The notes: a model not told the origin generated them from the sequence alone. Numbered from the stretch's first letter, positions 17,662 through 27,056 are shown. The stretch: DNA of 64,000 bases from Paraclostridium ghonii (GCF_030815085.1 NZ_JAUSWG010000001.1); one strand, 5' to 3'. Numbers and translations are program-made.

Positions 17662-18354
17662 ATGAGATTTCATATAATGACACTGTTTCCAGATATTTTT
17701 AATTCTTATATGAATGAAAGTATAATGAAAAGAGGAGTAGAAAAAGGAATTATTGAAGTAAATATATACAACATAAGAGACTTTTCTACTAATAAACATA
17801 AAAAGGTAGATGATTATCCTTTTGGGGGTGGAGCAGGCATGGTAATGACCCCACAACCAATATATGATACATATAAATATATTGTAGATAAATTTGAAAT
17901 AAAAGATCCTAGAGTTATATATTTAACTCCTAAAGGAAAAGTCCATAATCAAGATATAGCTAGTGAAATGTCAACATTCGAAGATGTAATGCTTTTATGT
18001 GGACATTACGAAGGCATAGATCAAAGAATTATTGACTCTATAGTAACGGATGAAATATCTATAGGAGATTATGTATTAACTGGAGGAGAACTTCCTGCAT
18101 TAATACTGATAGACTCTATTTCAAGACTTATACCTGGTGTATTAAGTCAAAATGAATCTTTTGAAGAAGAATCATTTAAGGATAATCTATTGGAGTACCC
18201 TCATTATACTAGACCTAGAGAATTTATGGGAATGGAAGTTCCTCAAGTTTTACTGTCTGGAAATCATAAAAACATAGATGCGTGGAGACATGATAAATCT
18301 ATTGAAATAACTAAAGAAAGACGTCCTGATTTATACAAAAAAGCTTGTAAATAA
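17662..18354 (+). CDS. trmD: tRNA (guanine-37-N1)-methyltransferase
   Basis: TrmD methylates G37 of tRNAs using SAM and so prevents +1 frameshifting. The 230-residue protein has the deep-trefoil-knot SPOUT motifs: DDYPFGGGAGMVM, YLTPKGKVHNQ, LCGHYEGIDQR and EISIGDYVLTGGELPALILID. An AAGGTGAT SD precedes ATG 17662. Its place between rimM and rplS is standard. Confidence 0.98.
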   Translation: MRFHIMTLFPDIFNSYMNESIMKRGVEKGIIEVNIYNIRDFSTNKHKKVDDYPFGGGAGMVMTPQPIYDTYKYIVDKFEIKDPRVIYLTPKGKVHNQDIASEMSTFEDVMLLCGHYEGIDQRIIDSIVTDEISIGDYVLTGGELPALILIDSISRLIPGVLSQNESFEEESFKDNLLEYPHYTRPREFMGMEVPQVLLSGNHKNIDAWRHDKSIEITKERRPDLYKKACK

Positions 18355-18396
18355 ATAGGACATATAGTATAATAAAATCTGTTGAAAAAATAAAAC

Positions 18397-18440
18397 GGGC
18401 GTTCCTCTTTTTACACATGGTCAAGTAATTAAGAGCGTCT
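18397..18440 (+). promoter_or_regulatory. candidate leader hairpin of rplS (L19-leader-like)
   Basis: An interrupted stem GGGCG-ttc-CTCTT (18397-18409) pairs with AAGAG-CGTCT (18431-18440). It lies just before the rplS ribosome site, in the position of the autoregulatory L19 leader known in Firmicutes. A TATAAT-like sequence near 18367 could start a separate rplS transcript. I could not test the covariance model, so the assignment is tentative. Confidence 0.35.
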
Positions 18441-18461
18441 ATGATACCAGGAGGATTACAA

Positions 18462-18806
18462 ATGAACGAAATATTAAGATCATTAGAGCAAGATCAATTA
18501 AAGAACGATGTTCCTAACTTTGGACCTGGGGACACAGTTAAAGTACACGTTAGAATAGTTGAAGGAAAAAGAGAAAGAATACAAATATTCGAAGGTGTTG
18601 TATTAAAGAGACAAGGTGGAGGAGCTAGAGAAACTTTCACTGTAAGAAAAATATCTTTCAACGTTGGAGTAGAAAGAACATTCCCTGTTCATTCTCCAAA
18701 ATTAGAGAAGATAGAAGTAACTAGAAAAGGTAAAGTAAGAAGAGCTAAACTAAACTACTTAAGAGGTAGAGTAGGTAAAGCTGCTAAGATAAAAGAAGCT
18801 AGATAA
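18462..18806 (+). CDS. rplS: 50S ribosomal protein L19
   Basis: L19 lies at the 30S-50S interface. From ATG 18462 (MNEILRSLEQDQLKND) the protein is 114 residues, the usual length. AGGAGG is 8 nt upstream, which makes this start better than the ATG at 18441. The family motifs GDTVKVHVRIVEGKRERIQ, FEGVVLKRQGGG and FPVHSPKLEKIEV are present. Confidence 0.98.
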   Translation: MNEILRSLEQDQLKNDVPNFGPGDTVKVHVRIVEGKRERIQIFEGVVLKRQGGGARETFTVRKISFNVGVERTFPVHSPKLEKIEVTRKGKVRRAKLNYLRGRVGKAAKIKEAR

Positions 18807-18822
18807 TAAACTTTACTATACA

Positions 18823-18850
18823 GGGGACTGAGATTTCAGTCTCCTTTTTT
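18823..18850 (+). terminator. intrinsic terminator after rplS
   Basis: A 9-bp stem GGGGACTGA/TCAGTCTCC with one G-T pair and a GATT loop is followed by six T. Confidence 0.88.
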
Positions 18851-18973
18851 AATCATTAAGAAATTAAGTTATACAAAGTATTTTGTAAAAAATAAAATAG
18901 ATTTTTATAAATATAAATTATAAGTTTAGATAAAATAATTTGTGTTTTTAATATTATAAAAAGGAGAAAAAAT

Positions 18974-19879
18974 ATGAAAATACAAAGAATGACAGATGAA
19001 TATTTAAAAGATGATAGTTTACATATAAACTGGTATCCAGGGCATATGAAAAAAACTAAAGAATTAGTAAAAACCAATTTAAAACTAGTGGATGTTGTTG
19101 TAGAACTTTTAGATGCAAGAATACCATTTAGTAGTAGAAATCCTGATATAGATAGATTTGTTGGAGATAAACCGAGAGTAGTAGTTTTAAATAAAAGTGA
19201 TATCTCAGATCCAAATAAATTAAACCAATGGGTTGATTATTATAAAAAAAGAGGTATAAAAGCCATACCAGTAGATACTTTAAACGGTAAAGGTGTAAAT
19301 AAAATAATAGAAGAATGTAAAAATGAAACTAAAGAAAAAATGGAAGCTTTAGTTAAAAAGGGAAGAATAGAAAGACCTATAAGGATTATGATAGTTGGAA
19401 TACCGAATGTAGGTAAATCTTCTCTTATAAATAAGCTTACAGGAAGAAAAAGCACTCAAACAGGAGATAAGCCAGGTGTAACTAAAGGTAAACAATGGGT
19501 TAAGTTAAAAGGAAACTTAGAGCTATTAGACACTCCAGGGATACTATGGCCTAAGTTTGAAGACGAGAAAGTAGCTTTAAAGTTAGCATTTTGTAGAGCT
19601 ATAAAAGATGAAGTTTTAGATGTAGATACATTAGGGCTTAAATTAATAGAAAAATTAATGGAAATTGAGCCAGAAAAATTGAAAGAAAGATTCAAGTTAG
19701 ATGAATTAGGAGAGACACCTATAGAGATTATGGATAAAATAGGAATTAAAAGAGGCCTTATCTTAAGAAAGAATGAATTAGATTATACAAGGATAGCTAC
19801 AACAGTTCTAAATGAATTTAGAGATGGAAAAATAGGAAGAATAACTTTAGAAACTCCTAAAGATATGATTGAATGTTAA
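18974..19879 (+). CDS. rbgA: ribosome biogenesis GTPase RbgA (YlqF)
   Basis: RbgA is needed for the last steps of 50S subunit assembly. The 301-residue protein is a circularly permuted GTPase. The G4 motif VVLNKSDI (about 61-68) comes before G1 GIPNVGKSSLINKL (about 139-152) and G3 LLDTPGILWP. The N-terminus INWYPGHMKKTKELV is the YlqF signature. An AAGGAG lies upstream of ATG 18974. It follows rplS, as in Bacillus. Confidence 0.96.
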   Translation: MKIQRMTDEYLKDDSLHINWYPGHMKKTKELVKTNLKLVDVVVELLDARIPFSSRNPDIDRFVGDKPRVVVLNKSDISDPNKLNQWVDYYKKRGIKAIPVDTLNGKGVNKIIEECKNETKEKMEALVKKGRIERPIRIMIVGIPNVGKSSLINKLTGRKSTQTGDKPGVTKGKQWVKLKGNLELLDTPGILWPKFEDEKVALKLAFCRAIKDEVLDVDTLGLKLIEKLMEIEPEKLKERFKLDELGETPIEIMDKIGIKRGLILRKNELDYTRIATTVLNEFRDGKIGRITLETPKDMIEC

Positions 19880-20125
19880 TAATATGTTAAAAATAAGTTA
19901 AAAAAATAGAGATTAGACTAAAAAAATAGAATGCCTTAAAGTTAGTAATTTCACTATAAAGGGTCTGTTTTAAGTAAGTCTAATTTCTTTTTTTTTTGAA
20001 GTTATAAAAAAAAATTTTTATGACAAAAAATTAACTTTCAAGCGCGCATATTTGAAACACCTTGCTTTGAGAAATTTACCAGCATTTACTGAAAATTGCA
20101 ATTATTGTGTATATTGACAATATTA
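19880..20125 (+). terminator. rbgA-brnQ intergenic region with a long hairpin terminator
   Basis: GATTAGACT (19911-19919) pairs with AGTCTAATT (19977-19985) around a 57-nt interior holding a smaller CCTT..AGT/ACT..AAGG hairpin. A run of ten T follows at 19988-19997, so this probably ends the rbgA transcript. I looked for a T-box or other riboswitch in this leader and see none of the conserved cores. Confidence 0.55.
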
Positions 20126-20154
20126 TTGACAGTTAGAAAAAAGTATTATATAAT
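20126..20154 (+). promoter_or_regulatory. consensus sigma-A promoter of brnQ
   Basis: TTGACA (20126-20131), an exact 17-bp spacer and TATAAT (20149-20154). All twelve consensus bases match, 53 bp before the brnQ ATG. Confidence 0.88.
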
Positions 20155-20168
20155 ATTTTCAGAATATT
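20154..20168 (+). promoter_or_regulatory. CodY-binding box on the brnQ promoter
   Basis: TATTTTCAGAATATT matches 13 of 15 positions of the CodY consensus AATTTTCWGAAAATT. It overlaps the -10 end and the expected transcription start of brnQ, so CodY bound here would block transcription when branched-chain amino acids and GTP are plentiful. The codY gene itself is 10 kb downstream. Confidence 0.7.
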
Positions 20169-20206
20169 TAATCTTAATAAAAAGAAATTTTTTAGGGGGC
20201 TTTAAT

Positions 20207-21538
20207 ATGAAAAATACGAACAAAGATGTAATTATAGTGGGATTTGCACTTTTTGCTATGTTCTTTGGAGCAGGAAATCTTATCTTCCCACCGTTTTTAG
20301 GACTTATATCTGGTGAAAGTTGGAAGATAGGTTTTACAGGATTTATATTAGCTGACGTAGGATTAGCATTACTAGCTATAGCAGCAGCAGCAAAATGTGG
20401 AGGAGAAGTTAATAAAATTTTAGGTAGAGCAGGTAAAACTTTAGCAACAGTTATAGGAATATCTATAATGATTTGTCTAGGACCTTTATTAGCAATACCT
20501 AGAACAGCAGCTACAACATTTGAAATGGGAGTACAACCTGTAATAGGAAGTGTTATATCTCCAGTAATATTCTCTATAATATTCTTTGCAATAGTATTAT
20601 TACTTACAATAAGACCATCTAAGGTTGTAGATATAATAGGAAAAGTATTAACACCAGCATTACTTGTTGCATTATCAATTTTAATAATAAAAGGTATAAT
20701 ATCACCTCTAGGACAAATAAGCCCTGACACTCTAGTAGATAACGTATTTTCAAATGGAGTATCACAAGGATATCAAACAATGGATGCATTAGGAGCAGTT
20801 GCACTTTCAACTATAATAATTGCATCTTTACACAATAAAGGATATAAAAGTGAATCAGAAAAAGTAAGTTTAACAATAAAAGCAGGTTTAGTAGCAGGAA
20901 TAGCTTTATGTTTTGTTTATGGAGGACTTACATTCCTAGGAGCAACTATATCTCAAAGCTTTGCAGGCCAAGATGTAAGCACTATATCTCAAGCTTCATT
21001 AATAGTTGGAATAACAGAACAATTACTTGGATATCCAGGTAAAGCTATATTAGGATTAATAGTAGCTCTAGCTTGTTTAACAACAGCTATAGGGTTAACA
21101 TCAGCTACAGGACAATATTTCACTAAGCTTACTAATAACAAATTAAAATATGAAGTAGTAGTTGTTGTTGTATGTATATTCAGTGCTATAGTATCTAACT
21201 TTGGAGTTGATACTATAATAAAATTCTCAGCACCAATACTTGAAATAATTTACCCAGTAACTATACTATTAGTAATAACAACATTATTTAAAAATCAAAT
21301 TAAAAATGATAATGCGATAAAAGGTGCAGCATATGTAACTTTAATAATAAGTGTATTAGGTGTAGTTAATTCATTAGCTAAAACATATGGATTAGCATTA
21401 GATATGTCTTTCTTAGCAGCATTACCATTTTATAAAATTGGATTTAACTGGATAGTACCTGCAATAGTAGGTGGAATATTAGGAAACTTTATAAAACCGA
21501 GCGACTGTGTAAGTGTAGAAGTTAATAAAGCAGGTTAA
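20207..21538 (+). CDS. brnQ: branched-chain amino acid:cation symporter BrnQ
   Basis: BrnQ/LIVCS family carriers import leucine, isoleucine and valine with Na+ or H+. From ATG 20207, with AGGGGGC 7 nt upstream, the protein has 443 residues. The family N-terminus FALFAMFFGAGNLIFPPFLG and about twelve hydrophobic segments are visible. In a Stickland organism the imported amino acids serve both as fermentation substrate and as the CodY signal. The upstream promoter carries a CodY box, which fits. It is a single-gene unit ended by a structured hairpin. Confidence 0.94.
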   Translation: MKNTNKDVIIVGFALFAMFFGAGNLIFPPFLGLISGESWKIGFTGFILADVGLALLAIAAAAKCGGEVNKILGRAGKTLATVIGISIMICLGPLLAIPRTAATTFEMGVQPVIGSVISPVIFSIIFFAIVLLLTIRPSKVVDIIGKVLTPALLVALSILIIKGIISPLGQISPDTLVDNVFSNGVSQGYQTMDALGAVALSTIIIASLHNKGYKSESEKVSLTIKAGLVAGIALCFVYGGLTFLGATISQSFAGQDVSTISQASLIVGITEQLLGYPGKAILGLIVALACLTTAIGLTSATGQYFTKLTNNKLKYEVVVVVVCIFSAIVSNFGVDTIIKFSAPILEIIYPVTILLVITTLFKNQIKNDNAIKGAAYVTLIISVLGVVNSLAKTYGLALDMSFLAALPFYKIGFNWIVPAIVGGILGNFIKPSDCVSVEVNKAG

Positions 21539-21582
21539 TATAAAAATCAATACGATTTATTAATTTAATTATAAAAACATAT

Positions 21583-21656
21583 GGAGAGAGAGTATATTTA
21601 CTATCAAGCTGAAGAGATGCTTGAAATGTAGCTAAAATATAATCTCTCTCTTTTTT
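21583..21656 (+). repeat. structured intergenic repeat, type I, copy A
   Basis: The outer stem GAGAGAGAGTATATTT (21584-21599) pairs with AAAATATAATCTCTCTC (21634-21650), followed by TTTTTT, so it can also terminate brnQ. Inside, stem CAAGC/GCTTG encloses the 9-nt loop TGAAGAGAT. Bases right of the inner stem read AAATGTAGCTAAAA, close to the AATGTCGCT of the other type I copies. See copies B, C and G. Confidence 0.65.
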
Positions 21657-21767
21657 GTTTTACTGTTATTAATTAAAATTTAAATTAAAGTGCTTAAACT
21701 TATATTAAGCACTTTAATTTTTTGCTAAAATATAAAATAAAGATAAAAAATAAGGAGTAGAAAAAAG

Positions 21768-22535
21768 ATGAAAGATAAAAGTGTTAAGGAAATAAATGCT
21801 ATTATTGACTCGTTAAGTCCAGATGAGTATTTAAAGTATATAGACATATTAAAAGCTGATGAAAGAAAATCAGTAAAAAATATAGCTATAAAATTGGCTA
21901 AAAAATTAGATAAAATAAGAGTAGAAAATGAAAGACTAGAAATGATAAATACATTTGAAAATGAAGGATATAAAAATGGATATACATATATAGGAGGAAT
22001 CGATGAAGCAGGAAGGGGGCCTTTAGCAGGACCTGTTGTTGCAGCTGTGGTGGTTTTTAAACCAGGAACTAAAATAGAAGGTATAAATGACTCTAAAAAG
22101 TTAAGTGAAGCTAAAAGAGACGAATTATTTGACATAATAAAAGAACAGGCACTTGATTACGGAATAGGAATAGTTCAAAGAGAAGAAATAGATGAGTATA
22201 ATATATTAAATGCAACTTACATGGCTATGAAAAAAGCTATAAATTGCTTAAAGAACACACCAGATTACTTGCTAGTTGATGCAGCACATATACCTGATGT
22301 AAGTATAGATCAAAAATCTATTATTAAAGGGGATTCTAAATCTATATCTATAGCTGCAGCAAGTATATTAGCAAAGGTAGCAAGGGATAGTATAATGTAT
22401 GAATATGATAAGATGTACCCTGAGTATGGATTTGCATCTCACAAAGGATATGGAACAGATCAACACTATAAAGCAATTAGAGAGCATGGCATAACAACTA
22501 TACATAGAAAAAGCTTTTTAAAAAATATATTATAG
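21768..22535 (+). CDS. rnhB: ribonuclease HII
   Basis: RNase HII removes ribonucleotides misincorporated in DNA and the RNA of hybrids. The 255 residues include an N-terminal extension of about 70 residues typical of Gram-positive RnhB. Then GGIDEAGRGPLAGPVVAAVVV carries the first catalytic Asp-Glu pair, and NDSKKLS, LLVDAAHIP and KGDSKSISIAAASILAKVARD follow. The C-terminus GYGTDQHYKAIREHG is diagnostic. ATG 21768 follows AAGGAG. Confidence 0.96.
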   Translation: MKDKSVKEINAIIDSLSPDEYLKYIDILKADERKSVKNIAIKLAKKLDKIRVENERLEMINTFENEGYKNGYTYIGGIDEAGRGPLAGPVVAAVVVFKPGTKIEGINDSKKLSEAKRDELFDIIKEQALDYGIGIVQREEIDEYNILNATYMAMKKAINCLKNTPDYLLVDAAHIPDVSIDQKSIIKGDSKSISIAAASILAKVARDSIMYEYDKMYPEYGFASHKGYGTDQHYKAIREHGITTIHRKSFLKNIL

Positions 22536-22577
22536 AGATATAAATTAATTATAAATTATACTAAGGGAGAGATTTTT

Positions 22578-23600
22578 ATGGACTACAAAGAAATGTTAAA
22601 ACAAGCAAGAGAAAATTTAAATGGAAGTTGTAGAGTATGCAAAGTTTGCAATGGAGTAGTTTGTGCAAGTGAAGTTCCTGGAATGGGAGGAAAGGGAACT
22701 GGAAGTGCATTTACAGAAAACTATGAAAGTCTAGATAAAGTAAAATTAAATATGAGAGTTATACACAATGTAAAAAATCCAGATACAACAATAGAAATGT
22801 TTGGGAAAAAAATGAAAGGACCAATATTTGCAGCCCCTATAACAGGAACTACACTTAATATGGGTGGGAAATTAAACGAGAGAGAGTATATAACTAGCGT
22901 TGTAGATGGATGTTTAAAAAATGAAGTTTATCCTATGGTTGGAGATACTGCGGTAGATGAATTTTTAATAGAAAATTTAAAAGTAATAAAAGAGTTTGAT
23001 GGAAATGGAATAGTATTTATAAAACCTTGGGAAAACTCAGATATAAAGAGAAAAATTAAATTAGCAGAAGAAGCTGGAGCATTTGCAGTAGGAGTAGATA
23101 TAGATGCATGTGGATTAGTTACCTTATCTATGCATGGAAAAACTGTAGAGCCAAAATCTATAGAGGATATAAAGGATTTAAAAGCATCTACGAACTTGCC
23201 GTTCATATTAAAAGGTATAATGACTAAAGAAGATGCATTAATGGCTGTAGAAGCTGGTGTGGATGCTATAGTTGTGTCAAACCATGGTGGAAGAGTATTA
23301 GATCATACTCCAGGAGTTTGTGATGTACTTAAAGATATAGCGACAGCTGTTAAAGGAAAGGTTATAGTATTTGCAGATGGAGGAGTAAGAAGTGGTGTAG
23401 ATGTAGTTAAGATGCTAGGCCTTGGAGCTGATGGAGTATTAATAGGAAGACCATTTGTAACAGCTTCATTTGGAGGGTTTAGTGAAGGTGTAGATACGTA
23501 TGTAAAAAAAATTATAAATGAGATTGAATCTACTATGATTTTAACAGGATGTCAAACTATAAAAGATATAGATGAAAAAGTAATATTTAAAAAAGCATAA
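22578..23600 (+). CDS. FMN-dependent alpha-hydroxy-acid oxidase/dehydrogenase family protein
   Basis: A 340-residue TIM-barrel flavoprotein of the lactate oxidase/glycolate oxidase/IPP isomerase type. The FMN phosphate-binding and catalytic segments are VVSNHGGRVLDHTPG (His plus Arg) and FADGGVRSGVDVVKMLGLGADGVLIGRPF. The N-terminus CRVCKVCNGVVCASEVPGMGG is cysteine-rich, unlike aerobic lactate oxidases, and could bind a metal or be redox-active. This form is common in anaerobic clostridia. The substrate is unknown. It stands alone, with its own ribosome site GGGAGAG and a bidirectional hairpin downstream. Confidence 0.85.
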   Translation: MDYKEMLKQARENLNGSCRVCKVCNGVVCASEVPGMGGKGTGSAFTENYESLDKVKLNMRVIHNVKNPDTTIEMFGKKMKGPIFAAPITGTTLNMGGKLNEREYITSVVDGCLKNEVYPMVGDTAVDEFLIENLKVIKEFDGNGIVFIKPWENSDIKRKIKLAEEAGAFAVGVDIDACGLVTLSMHGKTVEPKSIEDIKDLKASTNLPFILKGIMTKEDALMAVEAGVDAIVVSNHGGRVLDHTPGVCDVLKDIATAVKGKVIVFADGGVRSGVDVVKMLGLGADGVLIGRPFVTASFGGFSEGVDTYVKKIINEIESTMILTGCQTIKDIDEKVIFKKA

Positions 23601-23615
23601 ATTATAAAATAAAAG

Positions 23616-23748
23616 CTATATTAAAAAATATGGAGATGGTAGAAGGGTTATTATATAAGATTTAATCCCTAAAGCTGTAAAGATGCTTTAAAAGGCGCTA
23701 AACCTTATATAAAACCCTTCTATACTCATAAACTTAATATAGTTTTTT
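23616..23748. repeat. structured intergenic repeat, type I, copy B
   Basis: It lies between two convergent genes. The outer stem CTATATTAA/TTAATATAG (23616-23624 with 23734-23742) is followed by TTTTTT. The middle stem TAGAAGGGTT plus TTATATAAG (23640-23659) pairs with CTTATATAA plus AACCCTTCTA (23704-23722). The inner stem TAAAGC/GCTTTA has the loop TGTAAAGAT. The conserved interior bases are TTTAATCCC on the left and AAGGCGCTAAA on the right. It probably terminates both transcripts. Confidence 0.7.
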
Positions 23749-25009
23749 ATTTAGCTACATTTATCATATGAGAAGAGCCAATTATAGATGTAGTATTATC
23801 ATATGATCTTTGAGCTTTAGCTAATGGTAAATTATCAATTTTAGAAAATTGTTCTTTATTTATTAAAGGTATTATTTCATAGGTTAGTTTACCGTTTTTA
23901 TTATATTTGTTAACCCATGTAGGTATGTAATCTACACTAGAAATTTTAGTCTCTCCAGTATCAAAGTTTTTACTTATGTTTATATTTACGATAACCCCAT
24001 CTTCAGTATATTTTTTATTTAAAATTTCATTTCTTTGGTTACTTAAAAAGTTACCAAGTGAATATATAACTAAAGTTTCATTATTATTTTCTTCAGATTT
24101 AACAATCTCAATAGGTTGTACCATATGAGGGTGAGAACCTATAATTACATCTACTCCATAATCACATAATTTTTTTGTAAGCTCTATTTGAAATTTATTA
24201 GGGTATCTTGTGTACTCATCACCCCAGTGAATAACAACTACTTGAAGATCTGTTTTTTCATTATTCATGGTATCTAAAGTATCTTTAATTTCATTAAACG
24301 CTAGATCGACATAACTTGAACTGAATATATTTAAATTATTTAAATCACTATTATGTATAGGTAGACCATTTAGTGCTGTAGTACTTCCATATATTTGTCC
24401 ATATGAATAAGATGTTATACCTAACTTTACACCTTGTACATCTTTTATTATAAAGTTTTTGTCTGAATCGCTTTTCTTTGTACCTACAGTTTCTAAACCT
24501 TTAGAATTTAACACATCTAAAGTTCTATATACCCCTTCAGAGCCTCTATCATATGTATGATTATTTATAGTAGATACAATATCAACCCCACTATTTTTTA
24601 TTGCATCAGCTAACTCATCAGGTGAGTTGAATTTAGGAAACGAACTATACTTAGCTTTAGGTCCAGCTAAAGTTGTTTCTAGATTTCCTATAGTTAAATC
24701 CGAATTAGATATATATGGTTTAACATATTTGAAATTATTATCAAATGAATATGTTTTACTATTTTTATCAAACTGTGCTTTTAATTGATCATCATGAGCC
24801 ATTATATCCCCTATTGCAGTTATAGTTATATTTTTTACGCTATCATTACCATTTGCAGTTTTTGTTGCGTTTATTTCGAAAATTTTACCATTAAATATAT
24901 TTACCCCTAAAACTGTTATGATAAAAAATAAACATAATGAGATAGCAGATACTAAAATAATTTCATTTTGTTTATCTTTTAAGTTGTGTTTCTTTAATAA
25001 TTTTTTCAT
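23747..25009 (-). CDS. capA: CapA/PgsA family metallophosphatase-like protein
   Basis: A 420-residue membrane-anchored CapA-family protein. One transmembrane helix is at about residues 22-44 (ILVSAISLCLFFIITVLGV), then an external calcineurin-like domain. Its motifs are ITAIGDIMAHDDQ, GNLETTLAGP, STINNHTYDRGSEG, VIHWGDEYTRYP and IIGSHPHMVQP. In poly-gamma-glutamate systems CapA/PgsA is needed for polymer export. Here pgsB-pgsC-ggt lie 35 kb away without a capA of their own, so this could be the partner, but CapA homologues are also found without Pgs. ATG 25009 has GGAGG close upstream. It is encoded against its neighbours. Confidence 0.85.
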   Translation of the reverse strand: MKKLLKKHNLKDKQNEIILVSAISLCLFFIITVLGVNIFNGKIFEINATKTANGNDSVKNITITAIGDIMAHDDQLKAQFDKNSKTYSFDNNFKYVKPYISNSDLTIGNLETTLAGPKAKYSSFPKFNSPDELADAIKNSGVDIVSTINNHTYDRGSEGVYRTLDVLNSKGLETVGTKKSDSDKNFIIKDVQGVKLGITSYSYGQIYGSTTALNGLPIHNSDLNNLNIFSSSYVDLAFNEIKDTLDTMNNEKTDLQVVVIHWGDEYTRYPNKFQIELTKKLCDYGVDVIIGSHPHMVQPIEIVKSEENNNETLVIYSLGNFLSNQRNEILNKKYTEDGVIVNINISKNFDTGETKISSVDYIPTWVNKYNKNGKLTYEIIPLINKEQFSKIDNLPLAKAQRSYDNTTSIIGSSHMINVAK

Positions 25010-25160
25010 ACTTCCTCCAAATGCCAAAAAATTAATACCTATTAATAATAATCTTATAAAAAATAATTATCAAGGCTTAAAAAGTTACATTTAAAAAATT
25101 GTATACTAAATAAAAGTATTGACGATACTTTATAAAAAAATCAAAATAAAGGTAAATTTT

Positions 25161-25505
25161 ATGAATAATATACAAAAAGGTAATTTAGGAGAAGAAATAG
25201 CAACAAATTATTTGAGATCAAAAGGAGCATATATATTAGAAAATAATTATAAAGTAAAATTCGGAGAAATTGATATAATAGCAAAATTAGATGAAGAATT
25301 AGTCTTTGTAGAAGTTAAGTCAAGAAGCAATGTAAATTTTGGGTATCCATGTGAAGCTGTAAATTATAAAAAGAGAATGAAAATAACAAATGTTGCTAAA
25401 TATTATATTTTAAAAAATAAATTAGAAAAAGTTCCAGTAAGGTTTGATGTTATTGAAATATACTTAAGAAATAGCGAAATAAACCATATTGAAAATGCTT
25501 TTTAA
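25161..25505 (+). CDS. yraN: UPF0102 family (YraN) endonuclease-fold protein
   Basis: A 114-residue protein of the YraN family, which has a Holliday-junction-resolvase/restriction-endonuclease-like fold. Visible core residues are KGNLGEEIATNYLRSKG, FGEIDIIAKLD and LVFVEVKSRS, the E...D...ExK arrangement of PD-(D/E)xK nucleases. ATG 25161 is chosen because the family begins there; an upstream extension to 25119 is less likely. It leads a yraN-comM-dprA-topA-codY run typical of Firmicutes and may act in DNA uptake or repair. Confidence 0.9.
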   Translation: MNNIQKGNLGEEIATNYLRSKGAYILENNYKVKFGEIDIIAKLDEELVFVEVKSRSNVNFGYPCEAVNYKKRMKITNVAKYYILKNKLEKVPVRFDVIEIYLRNSEINHIENAF

Positions 25506-25529
25506 TAGTAATAAAAATGAGGTAATGAA

Positions 25530-27056
25530 ATGTTAAGTATTATAAACTCAAGTACCTTGGTAGGTATTGAAGGGATAATAGTAAAAGTAGAGGTAGATAT
25601 AACTAATGGAATACCAAGTTTTAATATTGTTGGATTAGCAGGAGCATCCATAAAAGAGTCTAGAGAAAGAGTTAAATCTGCAATATTAAACAGTGGATAT
25701 AAGTTTCCTAACTCAAGAATAGTTGTAAATTTATCACCAGCTGATATGAAAAAAGAAGGTGCGTATTTTGATTTATCTATATCTATAGGAATATTAAGAA
25801 GTTTTATAAAGGAAAATGATGAATACTTAAATGACAGCTTATTTATAGGAGAACTTTCACTAGATGGAAAATTAAGAAAAGTAAACGGAATATTATCATT
25901 AGTTATAAATGCTAAAAATAAGGGCATAAAAAGAGTATTTTTACCTAAAGAAAATGAAAAAGAAGCTTTATTTATAAAAGGAATAGAAATTATACCAGTT
26001 AAAACATTATGCGAATGTATAAACTTCATTAATAAAGAAATAGGCATAAAGAAAGAAAAAGTAAAATTAATTCAAAGTAGAGAAAATTATGATGAAGATT
26101 TTTCAGATATAAGAGGGAATTACTTTGTTAAAAGAGGTGCAGAAATAGCTGCAGCAGGAAATCATAGTTTTCTTATGATAGGGCCTCCTGGGTCAGGAAA
26201 GACAATGATAGCAAAACGAATGAGAACAATACTTCCAAATATTAATGAAGAAGAAATGCTAGAAGTAAGTAAAATATATAGTGCAGCAGGGCTTTTAAAA
26301 TCAGATGAAGGAATTGTTACAAATAGACCATTTAGATCTCCTCACCACACTGCAACTAAACAAGCTTTAATAGGAGGCGGTGTTGATGCGAAACCTGGAG
26401 AAGTAGTCTTAGCACATAGAGGCATACTATTTTTAGATGAAATAGCTGAATTTGACAGAAAGATATTAGAGACATTAAGACAGCCAATAGAAGATAAATA
26501 CATAAATGTATCTAGAGTGAAAATGAATTTAAGATATCCATGTAATACTATGTTTATAGGGGCGATGAATCCATGTCCTTGTGGATACTATATGTCAGAA
26601 ACGGAATGTAAATGTAGAACAAATGAAATAAATCGATATTTAAATAAGATATCAGGACCACTATTAGATAGATTTGATATATTTATAGAAGTAAACTCTA
26701 TACCTTATGAAGAATTCAACAGTAATAAAAAAGAAGAAAGTTCAATAGATATAAAATTAAGGGTTGAGAATGCAAGAAAAATTCAAAACGATAGATTTAA
26801 GAATGATATCATAAATTTTAACAATGAGATAAAGTCTTCTAAATTAAATTTATATTGTGTGCTAAATGATGAAGCTGAAGAGATGTTAAAATTAATATTT
26901 AACAAATACAGATTAGGAAATAGAAGCTATACAAAATTAATAAAAACTGCTAGAACTATAGCTGACTTAGAGAGTAAAGAATTGATTGAAAAGAATCATA
27001 TATTAGAAGCGTTTTCATTTAGGAAAGCTTATTATAACTACTTTATGAATGAGTAA
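25530..27056 (+). CDS. comM: ComM/YifB family AAA+ ATPase (Mg chelatase-like)
   Basis: A 508-residue protein with an N-terminal Lon-protease-like S5 domain (about 1-165), the ATPase core with Walker A GPPGSGKTMIAKRM, and Walker B HRGILFLDEIAEF. The PCNTMFIGAMNPCPCGYY motif and a C-terminal Mg-chelatase helical domain follow. In naturally competent bacteria ComM is a helicase that promotes branch migration during transformation. Here it precedes dprA, another transformation gene, though both are also kept in species not known to be competent. The spacing to yraN is 24 bases. Confidence 0.95.
   Translation: MLSIINSSTLVGIEGIIVKVEVDITNGIPSFNIVGLAGASIKESRERVKSAILNSGYKFPNSRIVVNLSPADMKKEGAYFDLSISIGILRSFIKENDEYLNDSLFIGELSLDGKLRKVNGILSLVINAKNKGIKRVFLPKENEKEALFIKGIEIIPVKTLCECINFINKEIGIKKEKVKLIQSRENYDEDFSDIRGNYFVKRGAEIAAAGNHSFLMIGPPGSGKTMIAKRMRTILPNINEEEMLEVSKIYSAAGLLKSDEGIVTNRPFRSPHHTATKQALIGGGVDAKPGEVVLAHRGILFLDEIAEFDRKILETLRQPIEDKYINVSRVKMNLRYPCNTMFIGAMNPCPCGYYMSETECKCRTNEINRYLNKISGPLLDRFDIFIEVNSIPYEEFNSNKKEESSIDIKLRVENARKIQNDRFKNDIINFNNEIKSSKLNLYCVLNDEAEEMLKLIFNKYRLGNRSYTKLIKTARTIADLESKELIEKNHILEAFSFRKAYYNYFMNE

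Noticed and set aside
20000..20125. Possible T-box or amino-acid riboswitch in the brnQ leader
   Set aside because: No AGGGTGGNACCGCG core, specifier loop or second hairpin is present; the promoter lies after this region, so it would not be in the brnQ transcript.
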